A DNA stretch of 64,000 bases from Corynebacterium sp. zg-331. Lineage in GTDB: Bacteria; Actinomycetota; Actinomycetes; Mycobacteriales; Mycobacteriaceae. Below the pieces are notes generated by a model that had not been told where the DNA came from, searched no databases, and saw only the letters and a program-made list of their open reading frames with translations. The position numbers were made by a program, and so were the translations under genes. Position 1 is the first letter of the stretch, and each line of letters starts with the position of its first letter. Shown one piece after another: positions 1 to 8,315 of the stretch. Location of the stretch: the NCBI RefSeq assembly GCF_014267345.1, contig NZ_JACMYD010000008.1, positions 1-64,000 on the forward strand, in the 5' to 3' direction.

Positions 1-101
1 TCGTCCTGGTGGTGGAGATGGTCGCACCACCGGGAGGAGCTGGGAGGTTTCCCAGCACAATGTCTCCTAGCGGGAAGAGTCCCGAGGGGGAGGAGGTGTG
101 A

Positions 102-313
102 TTACGCTTTTATGCCGTTGAGGAGTGCTGTGGTGTGCTCGCGCAGATATTCCCGGAGGCCGGGCAGGGGCAAGTCCACGTAACTGGTTTTGGTATGGCG
201 AATTACCCCGGCAAACGCCTGTCTACCGGGGAGGGTCGTGCAGCCGTCGAAGGCTTTTATCGTGTGGTATCCACAGTGCCATCGGGTTGTGCGTCTAGGA
301 GATCTTTTTTATC
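102..313 (-). pseudogene. Unidentified protein fragment, C-terminal end
   Basis: The minus strand is open for about 70 codons and ends at a TAA (102-104). The reading has normal-looking composition near its end, for example LPLPGLREYLREHTTALLNG, but has no credible start codon and meets a TAG near 313-315. It lies beside an insertion-sequence relic and is probably the 3' end of a gene cut by mobile DNA. I do not recognise the family. The plus-strand ORF here looks like a shadow of this reading. Confidence 0.25.
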
Positions 314-337
314 TAGCCCCGCAGGGTAACCTCACCT

Positions 338-666
338 GAAGGATTAGTGTTTCATGCTGATCGTGGTACTCAGTTCACTAGTGATCAGCTATGGCAGGTA
401 TGCCAACAGCTCGGGATTGCCAGTCAGTAGGACGTACCGGCGTGCGTTTCGATAACGCGATGTCTGAATCATTCTAGTCCACCCTGAAAACCGAGTTTTA
501 TGATCGGAGAAAATGGGCCAGCCAAGATCAGGCCCGCACAGCGGTGGCCCGGTGGATCGAAGTAGTCTACAACCGTCGTAGGTGGCACTCATCGATCGGG
601 ATGATCAGTTCCGTAGAGTTCGAGAACCGGATCGCCGACCAAAAACAACAAAAAGCAGCAGCTTAA
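338..666 (+). pseudogene. IS3-family transposase (OrfB) remnant
   Basis: Conceptual translation gives the second half of an IS3-type DDE transposase: HADRGTQFTSDQLW (second catalytic Asp region), FDNAMSESF, then STLKTEFYDRR with the third acidic residue, and WIEVVYNRRRWHSSIG near the end. It ends at TAA 664-666. The frame is broken near 417-420 (before SVGRTG), and an in-frame TAG follows AMSESF where such proteins usually have Trp or Phe. The 5' half and OrfA are absent. No terminal inverted repeats could be assigned. It cannot make an active transposase and marks past mobile-element activity beside the RepA relic. Confidence 0.7.
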
Positions 667-689
667 CTACGTGTCCACGATTTGCGGGC

Positions 690-1150
690 AACCCCACCAC
701 GGCATATTTCCGCATCTCGGCAGGTTACACGGTGTCTTGGATGCACCGTACGGACTTCAAGCAGCTACGCCGGTGCCACTACGCGCGGCTTACTCACCGG
801 CAGTATGCCGCAGTGTTGGTGGTAGACGTTGACCAGACAGGCTCGGAAGGCGGGCACCCATCCAACCTGAACCCCTATGTCCGATGCGTAGTACGCAGCC
901 TTGTGGGCCGATGGTACTGGCCCGGCCTGGGTGGGTGGAGATCAACACTGAGGGCGCAAGTCCCAAATGCTCTGGCTAATCGAGTCTGTATACGCAGGCA
1001 AGGCTGGGTCGTTTGCCCGGATGTGGTTGTTGACGGCTACCAGTCAGGTGCTTGGTTTGCTCATGGGTCTTCCCGTTCGTCGTTCTACGCAGGGTATGCT
1101 CCGAGGGCCATCAAGGATCCGAGCCGCTTTATAACCCACTTCCTTATGCG
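690..1150 (+). pseudogene. Decayed plasmid replication initiator (RepA type)
   Basis: Pieces in different frames line up with corynebacterial theta-plasmid Rep proteins. The first is LRRCHYARLTHRQYAAVLVV followed by DVDQTGSEGGHPSNLNP. The second is a GPAWVGIN-like stretch. The third is MLWLIESVYAGKAGS. The last is FAHGSSRSSFYAGYAP. In the Rep family these correspond to TRCQYxALTHAQHAAVxVxDID, PAWIGVN, LIWLIDPVYA and FSHRxSRxPxYxxDDP, as I remember them. At least three frameshifts separate the pieces, and the N-terminus and C-terminal half are missing. The 3' end runs into the OPT transporter gene. Most likely an integrated plasmid remnant. The assignment rests on recalled motifs. Confidence 0.55.
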
Positions 1151-3072
1151 CTCGCGCGACGTACCCAGCGATACAATCCCGCCGTGAGTGCCGCAAAGAC
1201 CACCAGGCCCACCCACTGCCCGGCGGCCTCGTAGCCCTCCGGCAGGAGCGCCAGCGGGTTGGCTTTACCCGTGGTGGCGATGACCCCGGCGTGAATCACC
1301 CCAAAGAGGCTTTCGCCCACGATCAGGCCGGTGGCCATGAGCACGCCCAGGCGAGTGGCCTGCTCGGGGTGTGCGCTGCGGGCCGCCCGGCGGTGGTAGA
1401 GCGCGCCGATCACGCTGCCCACTACGATCATGAGGGTCAGCCCCATCGGCAAGTACATGCCCATGCCCACGGCCAGCGGCGGCAGCGCGAGGCGTCGGGA
1501 GCCGGTGCGCCCCAAGGCCTCGTCGATGGCGATGATACCCACGGCGATGAGAGCACCCAGGCCCACCTTGCCCCAGTCCAGCGAATCCCCGAAGATCCCC
1601 TGCGCCACGGAGCTCATCAGCGCGGCCTGCGGCGCGGCAAGGGCATCCGGCCCCGCACCCTCTGCGCCCTGAAAGCCGAAGGCCTGCAGCATGAGCTGGA
1701 GGATCGGCGGGATCACCAGGGAGCCAAACACCACGCCGATGATCAGCGCCACCTGCTGCTTCCATGGGGTGGCGCCCACGAGCTGGCCGGTCTTAAGATC
1801 CTGGAGATTATCGTTCGAGATCGTGGCGATGCCAAACACCACGGCGGCGGTAAAGAGCGTATAGGCCACCAGGGCCGTGGGGTTGCTCTGGGACTCCGCG
1901 CCCGTTGCCACCTTGATCAGCAGCGCGGCGGAGAGCACCGTGATGATGCCCATCGAGGAGATCGGGCTATTCGACGCCCCGATCAGCCCCGCCATGTACC
2001 CGCACACCGCCGCGATCAACAGCCCAGAGACCAGCGTGAACACCACGCTCAGGGCGATGAGCACGCCGGTGTGGTGGCCGATCGCAGTGCCGCGCACAAA
2101 GCCCCACAACAGCAGCCCGATGGGGATCATGGACGCCGCGATGCTGCCCAGCACCAGCGGGAAGGGAAGGTCGCGCTCCGCCAGCTCCACCCGCTGCCCG
2201 CCGCGGCGCGCCCGCGAGGCCAGCAGGGAGGAACGAATGCCCCGGGCGATGGGGCCGATGATCTTCAGCAGCGTCCACAGCGCCGCCACCGCCATCGCGC
2301 CCGCGCCCACGAAGCGCACGTCCTGGCTGAACACGGCCGACACGGACTCCGCCACCTCCCCCGAGGCGGGAACCTGGCCCTGGGTGAAAATCGGCATGAG
2401 CACCCCGTGCGCGATGATCAGCCCGGTGAGCATGGCCACCCCCACCGTGACGCCCACCAGGTGGCCCACCCCGATCAGCGCCAGCGACAGGCTGCTGCCC
2501 ACCATCACCCCGCCCGAGCCCACGCGGAAGGCGGCGGAGACCTCCCCGGCCACGGCCTTGATAGCACCCAGCAGCCCCAACGAGGCAGACGCCAGCGCCC
2601 CGCCGATAATCACGCGCAAGCCCCGACGATTCTCCTCCGCCGAACCATGCTCATCGCCCACGCGCAGCACCTCGGCCGCGGCCACCCCCTCTGGGAAGGG
2701 CAGATCCGAGCCGGTGACCAGGGCGCGGCGCAGCGGGATGGAATACATCACGCCCAGCACCCCGCCGATCATGCACACCAGCAGGGTGGTCCAGTACGGG
2801 AAACCCTGCCACCAGCCCACCATGACCAGGCCGGGCAGCACGAAGATGATGGCGGACAGGGTTCCGGCCGCCGAGGCGATGGTCTGCACGATGTTGTTCT
2901 CCACCACCGTGTGCTCGGAGAACCTGCGCAGCACCGCCATGGAGATCACGGCGGCGGGGATGGAGGTGGCAAAGGTTAGTCCGACCTTGAGGCCGAGGTA
3001 GACGTTGGCGGCGGTAAAGACCAGGGTGATGAGTCCACCCAGGATGACCGCGCGCACGGTGAGTTCGCGCAT
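1144..3072 (-). CDS. OPT-family oligopeptide transporter
   Basis: 642 codons encoding a polytopic membrane protein of the OPT (oligopeptide/YSL) family, which imports small peptides or metal-chelate complexes with protons. The N-terminus ITLVFTAANVYLGLKVGLTF and the motif GSDLPFPEGVAAAEVL are typical of bacterial OPT proteins. Hydrophobic segments recur along the whole chain, and the length is normal for the family. The start is supported by an AGGGAGG ribosome-binding sequence about 5 bases upstream. The last codons overlap the degenerate RepA relic, so the gene end abuts old mobile DNA. The substrate cannot be read from sequence. Confidence 0.9.
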   Translation of the reverse strand: MRELTVRAVILGGLITLVFTAANVYLGLKVGLTFATSIPAAVISMAVLRRFSEHTVVENNIVQTIASAAGTLSAIIFVLPGLVMVGWWQGFPYWTTLLVCMIGGVLGVMYSIPLRRALVTGSDLPFPEGVAAAEVLRVGDEHGSAEENRRGLRVIIGGALASASLGLLGAIKAVAGEVSAAFRVGSGGVMVGSSLSLALIGVGHLVGVTVGVAMLTGLIIAHGVLMPIFTQGQVPASGEVAESVSAVFSQDVRFVGAGAMAVAALWTLLKIIGPIARGIRSSLLASRARRGGQRVELAERDLPFPLVLGSIAASMIPIGLLLWGFVRGTAIGHHTGVLIALSVVFTLVSGLLIAAVCGYMAGLIGASNSPISSMGIITVLSAALLIKVATGAESQSNPTALVAYTLFTAAVVFGIATISNDNLQDLKTGQLVGATPWKQQVALIIGVVFGSLVIPPILQLMLQAFGFQGAEGAGPDALAAPQAALMSSVAQGIFGDSLDWGKVGLGALIAVGIIAIDEALGRTGSRRLALPPLAVGMGMYLPMGLTLMIVVGSVIGALYHRRAARSAHPEQATRLGVLMATGLIVGESLFGVIHAGVIATTGKANPLALLPEGYEAAGQWVGLVVFAALTAGLYRWVRRASA

Positions 3073-3231
3073 GGGAGCCTCCCTGCTAGGGGAATGACAA
3101 TGATGAGAGGTAGGTTACCCCTCCCTGGGAACGCGTGGGGAGCAACCTGATGGTGTGTGCGTCACAGGGCGGTTTCTTCTGGGGTGTGTGCTCAGCTGTG
3201 CAGGGTGATTGTTTGCAATCTTGCGTGTTTA

Positions 3232-4121
3232 TTAATGGAATGACGCCCTTCGTATGTTCTCTAACTTTTTCCTATTTTCTTCGCTTTGTGTGATACTTTC
3301 CAGTACTGGTTGGTGTGATGAGAGTATGTTGGAGTGGTTGATGTCGTCTACCACTCTCTTGTGAAGATGAAGTTTTGATTCGTAAGTAAATACCCCTCGT
3401 GTCACCTTGGAGAGTGAGGATTTGGCTATCCAGGAATAGCGTGATCCTTGAACGAGCTGATATTCTATTGCTCGTTTGGTTAGGGCTGCTATCCAGTCAG
3501 CGAATTGGATATTTGCGGATAGCTGACTGTCGATGTGCATGGGCGGTTCGAGGATGCGGTGCATGTCCTCGTGCTTGGAGGCTCGCCCCAGGATGTGTGC
3601 ATACATCTCGGGAAGTCGCTGCTTCCGGGATTTTTCATTGATCTGATCCATCATGACCAGCAGATTCTTTTGGCGGGAGTCGGCATGGCGTGCCAGTCGA
3701 TTGAGGCTTTCATGCATGGCGGCTGATTCTCGTTGTCTGAACTCCTCTGGGCCCGTGTTGGTTTCCTTCGGGGTGCCTACAGGCTTCTCGTTAGTATAGT
3801 AGAATAACTTTCCGTCCAGTTTGTTTAAGAATTCTATCAGCCATGTTAGGGCTCGCACATTTTATGGCCTCTCCTGTTGGGCTTTTGCATAGAGGAGTGA
3901 GGAGCCCTTCTTCTCTCAGCGGCCAGGGTGATGGGCCTTTGATTCCCCCTTGGGGAATATTCCTTTTTGGTTTTGGTGAATAATGCCCCAAATTCGCGTA
4001 CGTGCTTTTCGTCTATTATAAATCCTGCATATCCAAAAGCTGGGCTTTCGTTATGGCGTGGGTGTTGTAGGCTAACGAAAGCTCCTGGATGGCCAATCTC
4101 ATCGAGATAAGCGACAAGCAT
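3232..4121 (-). pseudogene. DUF3800-family protein, inactivated
   Basis: The N-terminal piece (MLVAYLDEIGHPGAF..., with an early acidic YLDE) matches the DUF3800 opening, and the downstream piece carries GTPKETNTGPEEFR and LLVMMDQINEKSR. The two are joined after restoring one base near 3958-3962, where the frame shifts. In the restored frame there are two further stops, TGA at 3916-3918 (after HHPGR, probably Trp) and TAA at 3862-3864 (after ERP, probably Gln). Without these lesions the protein would be about 295 residues, a normal length. DUF3800 proteins are common in phage and accessory islands; their function is not established. Base composition is visibly lower in GC than the neighbours. 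Confidence 0.75.
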
Positions 4122-4155
4122 GAGTAATCCTTGCGACTAGCGGATTTCTGGTATA

Positions 4156-4185
4156 CACAAAAACCCGCGACAAGCGCGGGTTTTT
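4156..4185 (-). terminator. Bidirectional intrinsic terminator after ogt
   Basis: Nine-base-pair stem AAACCCGCG (4161-4169) / CGCGGGTTT (4175-4183) with a five-base loop and T runs on both sides. It lies about 60 bases downstream of the ogt stop on the minus strand, between ogt and the DUF3800 relic. Confidence 0.8.
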
Positions 4186-4242
4186 GGAGTTGGTGCCCGG
4201 GATATTCTTGCAGCTGCTCAATCCTGGCTTCCGCTGGTCAGT

Positions 4243-4722
4243 CTATGGCTCCACGATGGTGGCGTCAAGAGCGGGGATAGTCAGGGGCTCTCCGGTTCCC
4301 CGCTCCAGCCCTAGCAGGTACTCCTTGACCGCGAGCCCGCCGGCGTAGCCGCCCAGGGAGCCGTCGGAGCGTATGACCCGGTGGCAGGGCACCACGATGG
4401 GCAGGGGATTGGTGCGGCAGCCGCTGCCCACGGCGCGCGCCGCCCCGGGGCGGCCCAGGGCGACCGCCACCTCGCCGTAGCTGGAGGTCTGGCCGTAGCC
4501 TATGGTGAGCAGGTGGCGCTGCACCCGCGCCCGGAAGTCGCTGGCCTCGCCCCAGTCGAGGGGCACGGTGAACTCCCGGTGCCTCCCGGCGAAGTATTCC
4601 GCCAGCTCCTGCCGGGCCTGGGTCACGATGGGGGAGTCGGTGGAGGCGCCTGCGCCGAAGATCACGCGGGTCAGCCCCCGCGGGGAGGCCAGCAGTGTCA
4701 GGGGTCCGAGGGGTGTGTCCAT
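4243..4722 (-). CDS. ogt: Methylated-DNA--protein-cysteine S-methyltransferase
   Basis: 159 residues. Transfers the methyl group from O6-methylguanine in DNA to its own cysteine, a single-turnover repair reaction. The active-site motif IVVPCHRVI is intact with the acceptor Cys at residue 113, preceded by GYGQTSSYGEVA and the helix-turn-helix residues RAVGSGCRTNPLPI. Length is usual for Ogt without an Ada domain. The ATG is 3 bases downstream of the adenylate cyclase stop, so the two genes are probably co-transcribed. A strong terminator follows. Confidence 0.93.
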   Translation of the reverse strand: MDTPLGPLTLLASPRGLTRVIFGAGASTDSPIVTQARQELAEYFAGRHREFTVPLDWGEASDFRARVQRHLLTIGYGQTSSYGEVAVALGRPGAARAVGSGCRTNPLPIVVPCHRVIRSDGSLGGYAGGLAVKEYLLGLERGTGEPLTIPALDATIVEP

Positions 4723-4725
4723 GTT

Positions 4726-6252
4726 TTACGACCGATCCGCCAGGGTTTCCCGGATGGGGCGGGCCAGCTGCGTCATCTCCCGGCGGCCGCGCAGCTCCAC
4801 GGATTTCATCAGCGTCCATCGGGCCTGCTCGGCTTCGTTGGCCCCGCGCAGGGTGGCGGAGTTGGTGAGGATGCGCCCGGGGGTGTCCTTGGCCAGCTCG
4901 GTCAGGCGGGCGGCCTGGTTTACGGCGTCGCCGATCACGGTGTATTCGAAGCGGTCGTGGCCGCCGATGTGCCCGGCCACCACGTGCCCCGCGGCCACGC
5001 CGATGCCCGCCTGGAGCGCCATACCGCGCAGTTCCTCGCGCAGCTCGCGGGCGGCGCTCAGGGCGAGCGAGTTGGCGTCGGCAAGCGGCAGCGGCGCGCC
5101 GAAGACGGCGAGGGCGGCGTCGCCCTGGAACTTGTTGATGATGCCCTTGTTGCGGTGCACCACCGTGACCACGCGCTCGAAGAAGCGGTTGAGCTCCGCC
5201 ACCACCTCCTCCGGCTCGTGGTGGACGGCGAAGGTGGTCGAGCCGATCACGTCGATGAAAAGCACCGCCACCTTGCGGTCCTCCCCGCCCAGGGTGGGGC
5301 GCTCCTCGAGGGCCCGGCGGGCGACCTCCGTGCCCACGTAGCGGCCAAAGATATCGCGCACGCGCTGGCGCTCGCGCAGGCCCCGCATCATCTCGTTGAA
5401 GCCGGCCTGGAGTACGCCGATCTCGGAGCCGTCGTAGATGTCCACCTGGGCGGTGGCGTCGCCGCGTCGCACCCGGTTGATGGCCTCTTGGAGCTCCTTG
5501 ATGGGATCCACCACGCTCATGATGGATAGCGTGGTGCCCACGAATCCGGTGATCAGCGCGCTCACGATCAGCCAGAGGAGGGCGGGGATGATGTCCGCGG
5601 CGTCGTCCGTGAAAAAGCCCGCCTGCTGTCCCCAGAGCAGCAGCAGCACGCCCAGGGCCGGCACCCCGGTGGTCAGCACCCAGGTCATGCGCAGCCGGGA
5701 CTTGATGGGAGGCTCCAGGGTGGAATCCTCGAAGCGCCGCGCCAGGGCCTCCGACGCTACCGGGCGCACCATCCGCTCGGCCGCCAGGTAGGTGATGATG
5801 ATAACCACCGACCCGGCCAGCCCGCAGGCCACCGCGATGACCAGGGCCATCCTGCCGCTGGCGGAGGAGGTCACCAGCACCGCGATGAGGATGCCAAAAA
5901 ACCAGACGATCGCGCACACCGCCGCCTGATACACCGGCAGCCGCAGCACCAGGTTGCGCACCATGTTGGGGTCGTGGGAATCCGGGGAACGCTGCCAGTC
6001 AAGCACCGGGCGGAACAGAATAAACGTGGCCGCGATGCCCATCACGGCGGCAAAGACCACGTAACTGATGCCGATGGGGGCCAGGTGTGAGCCGGAGGAA
6101 TCAAAGTCATGCAGCTCGGGCAGCGGAATGAGGAAGCGGATAAAGAACATGATGGCCGCCGCGCCGAGGACGTTCGATCCGAGCACAAGGGCGGCGTACA
6201 GGGGCCAGGAGGTTCCCCATAGCCATGTGAGGGCCCTGAGCAATCGGTTCAT
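4726..6252 (-). CDS. cyaB: Class III adenylate cyclase with HAMP domain, membrane-bound
   Basis: 508 residues. The N-terminal half has about six hydrophobic segments. A HAMP-like linker follows (DPIKELQEAINRVRRGD, about residues 245-290), then a C-terminal class III cyclase domain. Catalytic-domain motifs are present: VLFIDVIGST (first metal Asp), NKFQGDAALAVFG (substrate Lys and second metal Asp) and VIGDAVNQAARL (Asn and Arg for transition-state binding). This is the layout of the single adenylate cyclase CyaB of corynebacteria, which supplies cAMP to the regulator GlxR. It starts divergently from holB and is followed 3 bases later by ogt. Confidence 0.92.
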   Translation of the reverse strand: MNRLLRALTWLWGTSWPLYAALVLGSNVLGAAAIMFFIRFLIPLPELHDFDSSGSHLAPIGISYVVFAAVMGIAATFILFRPVLDWQRSPDSHDPNMVRNLVLRLPVYQAAVCAIVWFFGILIAVLVTSSASGRMALVIAVACGLAGSVVIIITYLAAERMVRPVASEALARRFEDSTLEPPIKSRLRMTWVLTTGVPALGVLLLLWGQQAGFFTDDAADIIPALLWLIVSALITGFVGTTLSIMSVVDPIKELQEAINRVRRGDATAQVDIYDGSEIGVLQAGFNEMMRGLRERQRVRDIFGRYVGTEVARRALEERPTLGGEDRKVAVLFIDVIGSTTFAVHHEPEEVVAELNRFFERVVTVVHRNKGIINKFQGDAALAVFGAPLPLADANSLALSAARELREELRGMALQAGIGVAAGHVVAGHIGGHDRFEYTVIGDAVNQAARLTELAKDTPGRILTNSATLRGANEAEQARWTLMKSVELRGRREMTQLARPIRETLADRS

Positions 6253-6287
6253 GCTAGATACTCTATCTATTCGCTACCCTGGGTGCG

Positions 6288-7517
6288 GTGAGTACTTCCC
6301 CCCGCAGCGTAGCCGAGCGCCTCGCGGATACCCCCAGCGTGTGCGACGTGGTGCTGGCGGCCGCGCGCGCGGCGCGAGCCCTGGAGGCCCCGGGGGGCGA
6401 ACCCGCGCAGGCCGCCCGCGCGGCGATGACCCACTCCTGGGTCTTTACCGGGGCGCCCGGTTCCGGGCGCTCCCGGGCCGCGCTAGCCTTTGCCGCCGCC
6501 CTGGAATGCACCGGGCCGGAACCCGGCTGCGGGCGCTGCGAGGCCTGCCGCGCCGTGCTCGAAGGGGCGCACACCGACGTCGTGCACGTAGTGCCCCAGG
6601 CGCTGTCCATCGGCGTGGACTACGTGCGCGAAACGATCATCGCCGGGGCGCACCGCCTGCCCACCGTCTCCCCGTGGCGGGTGGTCATCATCGAGGATGC
6701 CGACCGCCTCTCTGGCTCGGCGGCCGACGCCCTGCTCAAGACCGTCGAGGAACCCCCCTCGCGCACCGTGATCGTCTTCTGCGCGCCGTCCACCGACCCC
6801 CAGGACTTCTCCACCACCCTGTGCTCGCGGTGCCGCCACGTCTACGTGCCCTCCCCCTCGGTAGCCGAGATCACGCGGCTGCTGGTGGCCGAGGAGGGCG
6901 CCACGGAAAGCGACGCCCGGCTTGCCGCCCAGGCCTGCCTGCGCCACGTGGGGCGGGCCCGACGGCTGGTGACCACCCCCAGCATGCAGCGCCGCCGCGC
7001 CGCCGTGCTCAACCTCGCGGAACTCATCCGCCACGGCGACCAGGCCTTTCAGGCCATGCATGCCCTGGTCAAGGCGATAGAAAAGGAGGCCACCGAGGCC
7101 TTCGCGCAGGCCGATGCCGAGGAACGGGAGCGTCTGGAGCGCTCCCTGGGTGCGGGCGGCAAGGGCAAGGGGGCCCAGAAGGCCGCGCGGGGCACCGCGG
7201 GCATGGTCAAGGAGCTGGAAAAGACCCAGCGCATGCGCACCACCCGGCGGCGGCGCGACCTGCTGGATCTGGCGCTGGTGGATCTCTCCGGCCTCTACCG
7301 CGATGCCCTTCTGCTGGCCGTGGGGGCCTCCGTGGAACCGGTGCACCCGGATTTTTCCGCGCTCGCCGGGGAGCTGGCGGACACCGTGGGGGAGCGCGGC
7401 CTGGTGGAATGCCTGGACGCTATCGCGGTGTGCCGCAGGCACATCACGGAAAACGTGCAGTTCACCATCGCTACCGACGGCCTGGTGGGCCGTTTGCGGC
7501 AGGCCTACGGGGTGTAG
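6288..7517 (+). CDS. holB: DNA polymerase III subunit delta'
   Basis: 409 residues from a GTG start (MSTSPRSVAERL). A clamp-loader subunit that helps load the beta clamp at replication forks. Visible are an AAA+ fold with a P-loop-like GAPGSGRS, a zinc-binding Cys cluster (C-x-PEPGC-GR-CEAC), EDADRLSGSAADALLKTVEE and the sensor-like region near CSRCRHV. The protein is longer than E. coli HolB, as usual in actinobacteria. It is divergent from cyaB across a 35-base gap, and the tRNA-Thr gene follows 16 bases after the stop. Confidence 0.93.
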   Translation: MSTSPRSVAERLADTPSVCDVVLAAARAARALEAPGGEPAQAARAAMTHSWVFTGAPGSGRSRAALAFAAALECTGPEPGCGRCEACRAVLEGAHTDVVHVVPQALSIGVDYVRETIIAGAHRLPTVSPWRVVIIEDADRLSGSAADALLKTVEEPPSRTVIVFCAPSTDPQDFSTTLCSRCRHVYVPSPSVAEITRLLVAEEGATESDARLAAQACLRHVGRARRLVTTPSMQRRRAAVLNLAELIRHGDQAFQAMHALVKAIEKEATEAFAQADAEERERLERSLGAGGKGKGAQKAARGTAGMVKELEKTQRMRTTRRRRDLLDLALVDLSGLYRDALLLAVGASVEPVHPDFSALAGELADTVGERGLVECLDAIAVCRRHITENVQFTIATDGLVGRLRQAYGV

Positions 7518-7533
7518 TAAACTAACCGCTCGT

Positions 7534-7609
7534 GCCGCCTTAGCTCAGTCGGTAGAGCGATTCACTCGTAATGAATAGGTCGCGAGTTCGATTCTCGCAG
7601 GCGGCTCCA
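7534..7609 (+). tRNA. tRNA-Thr (anticodon CGU)
   Basis: A full cloverleaf can be folded. Acceptor arm GCCGCCT pairs with AGGCGGC, the D arm contains GCTCAGTCGGTAGAGC, the anticodon stem ATTCA/TGAAT encloses loop CTCGTAA with anticodon CGT at 7567-7569, and the T arm is GCGAGTTCGATTCTCGC. The 3' CCA is encoded (7607-7609). It reads ACG codons. A terminator follows 22 bases later. Confidence 0.97.
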
Positions 7610-7630
7610 GTTTTGGGATGGGGGTGAGGG

Positions 7631-7657
7631 CTGCGCCAAGGGTGGGCGCAGTTTTTT
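7631..7657 (+). terminator. Intrinsic terminator after tRNA-Thr
   Basis: Stem CTGCGCC (7631-7637) / GGCGCAG (7645-7651) followed by six T residues. Positioned to end the tRNA transcript. Confidence 0.85.
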
Positions 7658-7834
7658 GTGTCTGGGAGATGACTTGACCCCTGCCGAAGTTTTCCCCCAC
7701 AGAGTAAAATGACACTCGTCCGTGCTGCGAAGGTGGCCTGGACGCATCATTCCCTTCTTGCGGCTCCGTCCCGGCCGCGCGCGGGATGGGGCCTCATGGG
7801 GGCACCTCCTAGCGGTAGAAGGGAGGTGGGCACA

Positions 7835-7966
7835 GTGGTTAAGCGGCATGAGAAAAGCCGCCGAGAGATTGGGCGATCTCTACGGCGGCTCTCGCGTCGA
7901 GTCACTATCAGCGTCATCGCGGGCTACATCCGTGATGGTATTAGCTGGTTAGTGAACTCGCTGTAG
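7835..7966 (+). CDS. Possible 43-residue cationic, membrane-active peptide
   Basis: GTG start preceded by GGGAGGT (7821-7827) at a normal 7-8 base spacing; stop TAG 7964-7966. The first 22 residues are strongly basic (KRHEKSRREIGRSLRRLSRR) and the rest is hydrophobic and amphipathic (VTISVIAGYIRDGISWLVNSL with a single split Arg-Asp). A terminator-like hairpin follows immediately, so a short dedicated transcript is plausible. No homologue recognised. The same bases also form a strong hairpin (7856-7890), so the locus could instead be a structured RNA with a chance ORF. Confidence 0.4.
   Translation: MVKRHEKSRREIGRSLRRLSRRVTISVIAGYIRDGISWLVNSL
7856..7890 (+). other. Long two-part hairpin, possible structured RNA
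   Basis: AGCCGCC (7856-7862) pairs with GGCGGCT (7884-7890) and, nested inside, AGAGAT (7864-7869) pairs with ATCTCT (7876-7881) around a TGGGCG loop. Thirteen pairs with small internal bulges. It has no T run and so is not a terminator. It lies inside the candidate 43-codon ORF. Confidence 0.5.
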
Positions 7967-7973
7967 TCCCATC

Positions 7974-8021
7974 GGGAACCTTCATCTGTTTTCAGCGACG
8001 GGTGAGGGTTCCCGCATTTTT
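7974..8021 (+). terminator. Terminator-like inverted repeat
   Basis: GGGAACC (7974-7980) and GGTTCCC (8007-8013) separated by 26 bases and followed by a T run at 8017-8021. It ends the region holding the 43-codon ORF. The long loop makes it a weaker terminator candidate than the others here. Confidence 0.5.
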
Positions 8022-8170
8022 GTTCCCTCCATAGGAAGGATGGCCCCCAGTCTAGGCCTCCCATGCTCCGACGGCAAGCTGTCATACCCACGAGGGTGCG
8101 TGAATTATTGATTTTCATGCGCTGGGGTGATAAAGCGCGTGGCTCACGTCCCGAGCTGCGCGCCGTCCCA

Positions 8171-8190
8171 ATGCCCCCTAACGGGGGGTA
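8171..8190. repeat. Inverted repeat CCCCC-TAAC-GGGGGG
   Basis: C5 (8174-8178), TAAC, G6 (8183-8188). On the minus strand it reads GCTACCCCCCGTTAGGGGG, nearly the same as the element at 34324-34341 (GCTATGCCCCCGTTAGGGGG). Around it (8022-8269) I see no convincing gene. The C-rich/G-rich dyad loosely resembles copper-repressor (CsoR-type) operators, but that is only a shape similarity. Confidence 0.4.
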
Positions 8191-8269
8191 GCCTCCTTGC
8201 GGCGTCCAGTCCGCCCAGCCGACCACCACCAGGGATTTTTCCGCCCAGCTGCGGCGCGGGGGAAAGACT

Positions 8270-8302
8270 CATTTTTACACTTCCTCTAGAAGTGTAAAAA
8301 TG
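8270..8302. promoter_or_regulatory. 14-bp-arm palindrome, likely operator of the FAD-oxidase gene
   Basis: Perfect arms CATTTTTACACTTC (8270-8283) and GAAGTGTAAAAATG (8289-8302) around CTCTA. It ends 13 bases before the ATG at 8316, so a bound protein would block the promoter or start. There is no T tail of terminator type. A TetR gene in the same cluster (12797) is a candidate binder. Confidence 0.55.
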
Positions 8303-8315
8303 CAATGATGTGACC

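Noticed and set aside
135..329. 64-codon plus-strand ORF at the left edge
   Set aside because: The opposite strand has a more protein-like reading ending at 102; neither has family support.
1291..2979. Long plus-strand ORFs opposite the OPT transporter
   Set aside because: His/Arg/Gly-rich translations are shadows of the GC-rich minus-strand gene, which has clear membrane segments and a ribosome-binding site.
7924..8229. 101-codon minus-strand ORF in the tRNA-Thr to FAD-oxidase gap
   Set aside because: No ribosome-binding site, low-complexity mixed composition, and it runs through the terminator-like repeat and the G/C dyad.
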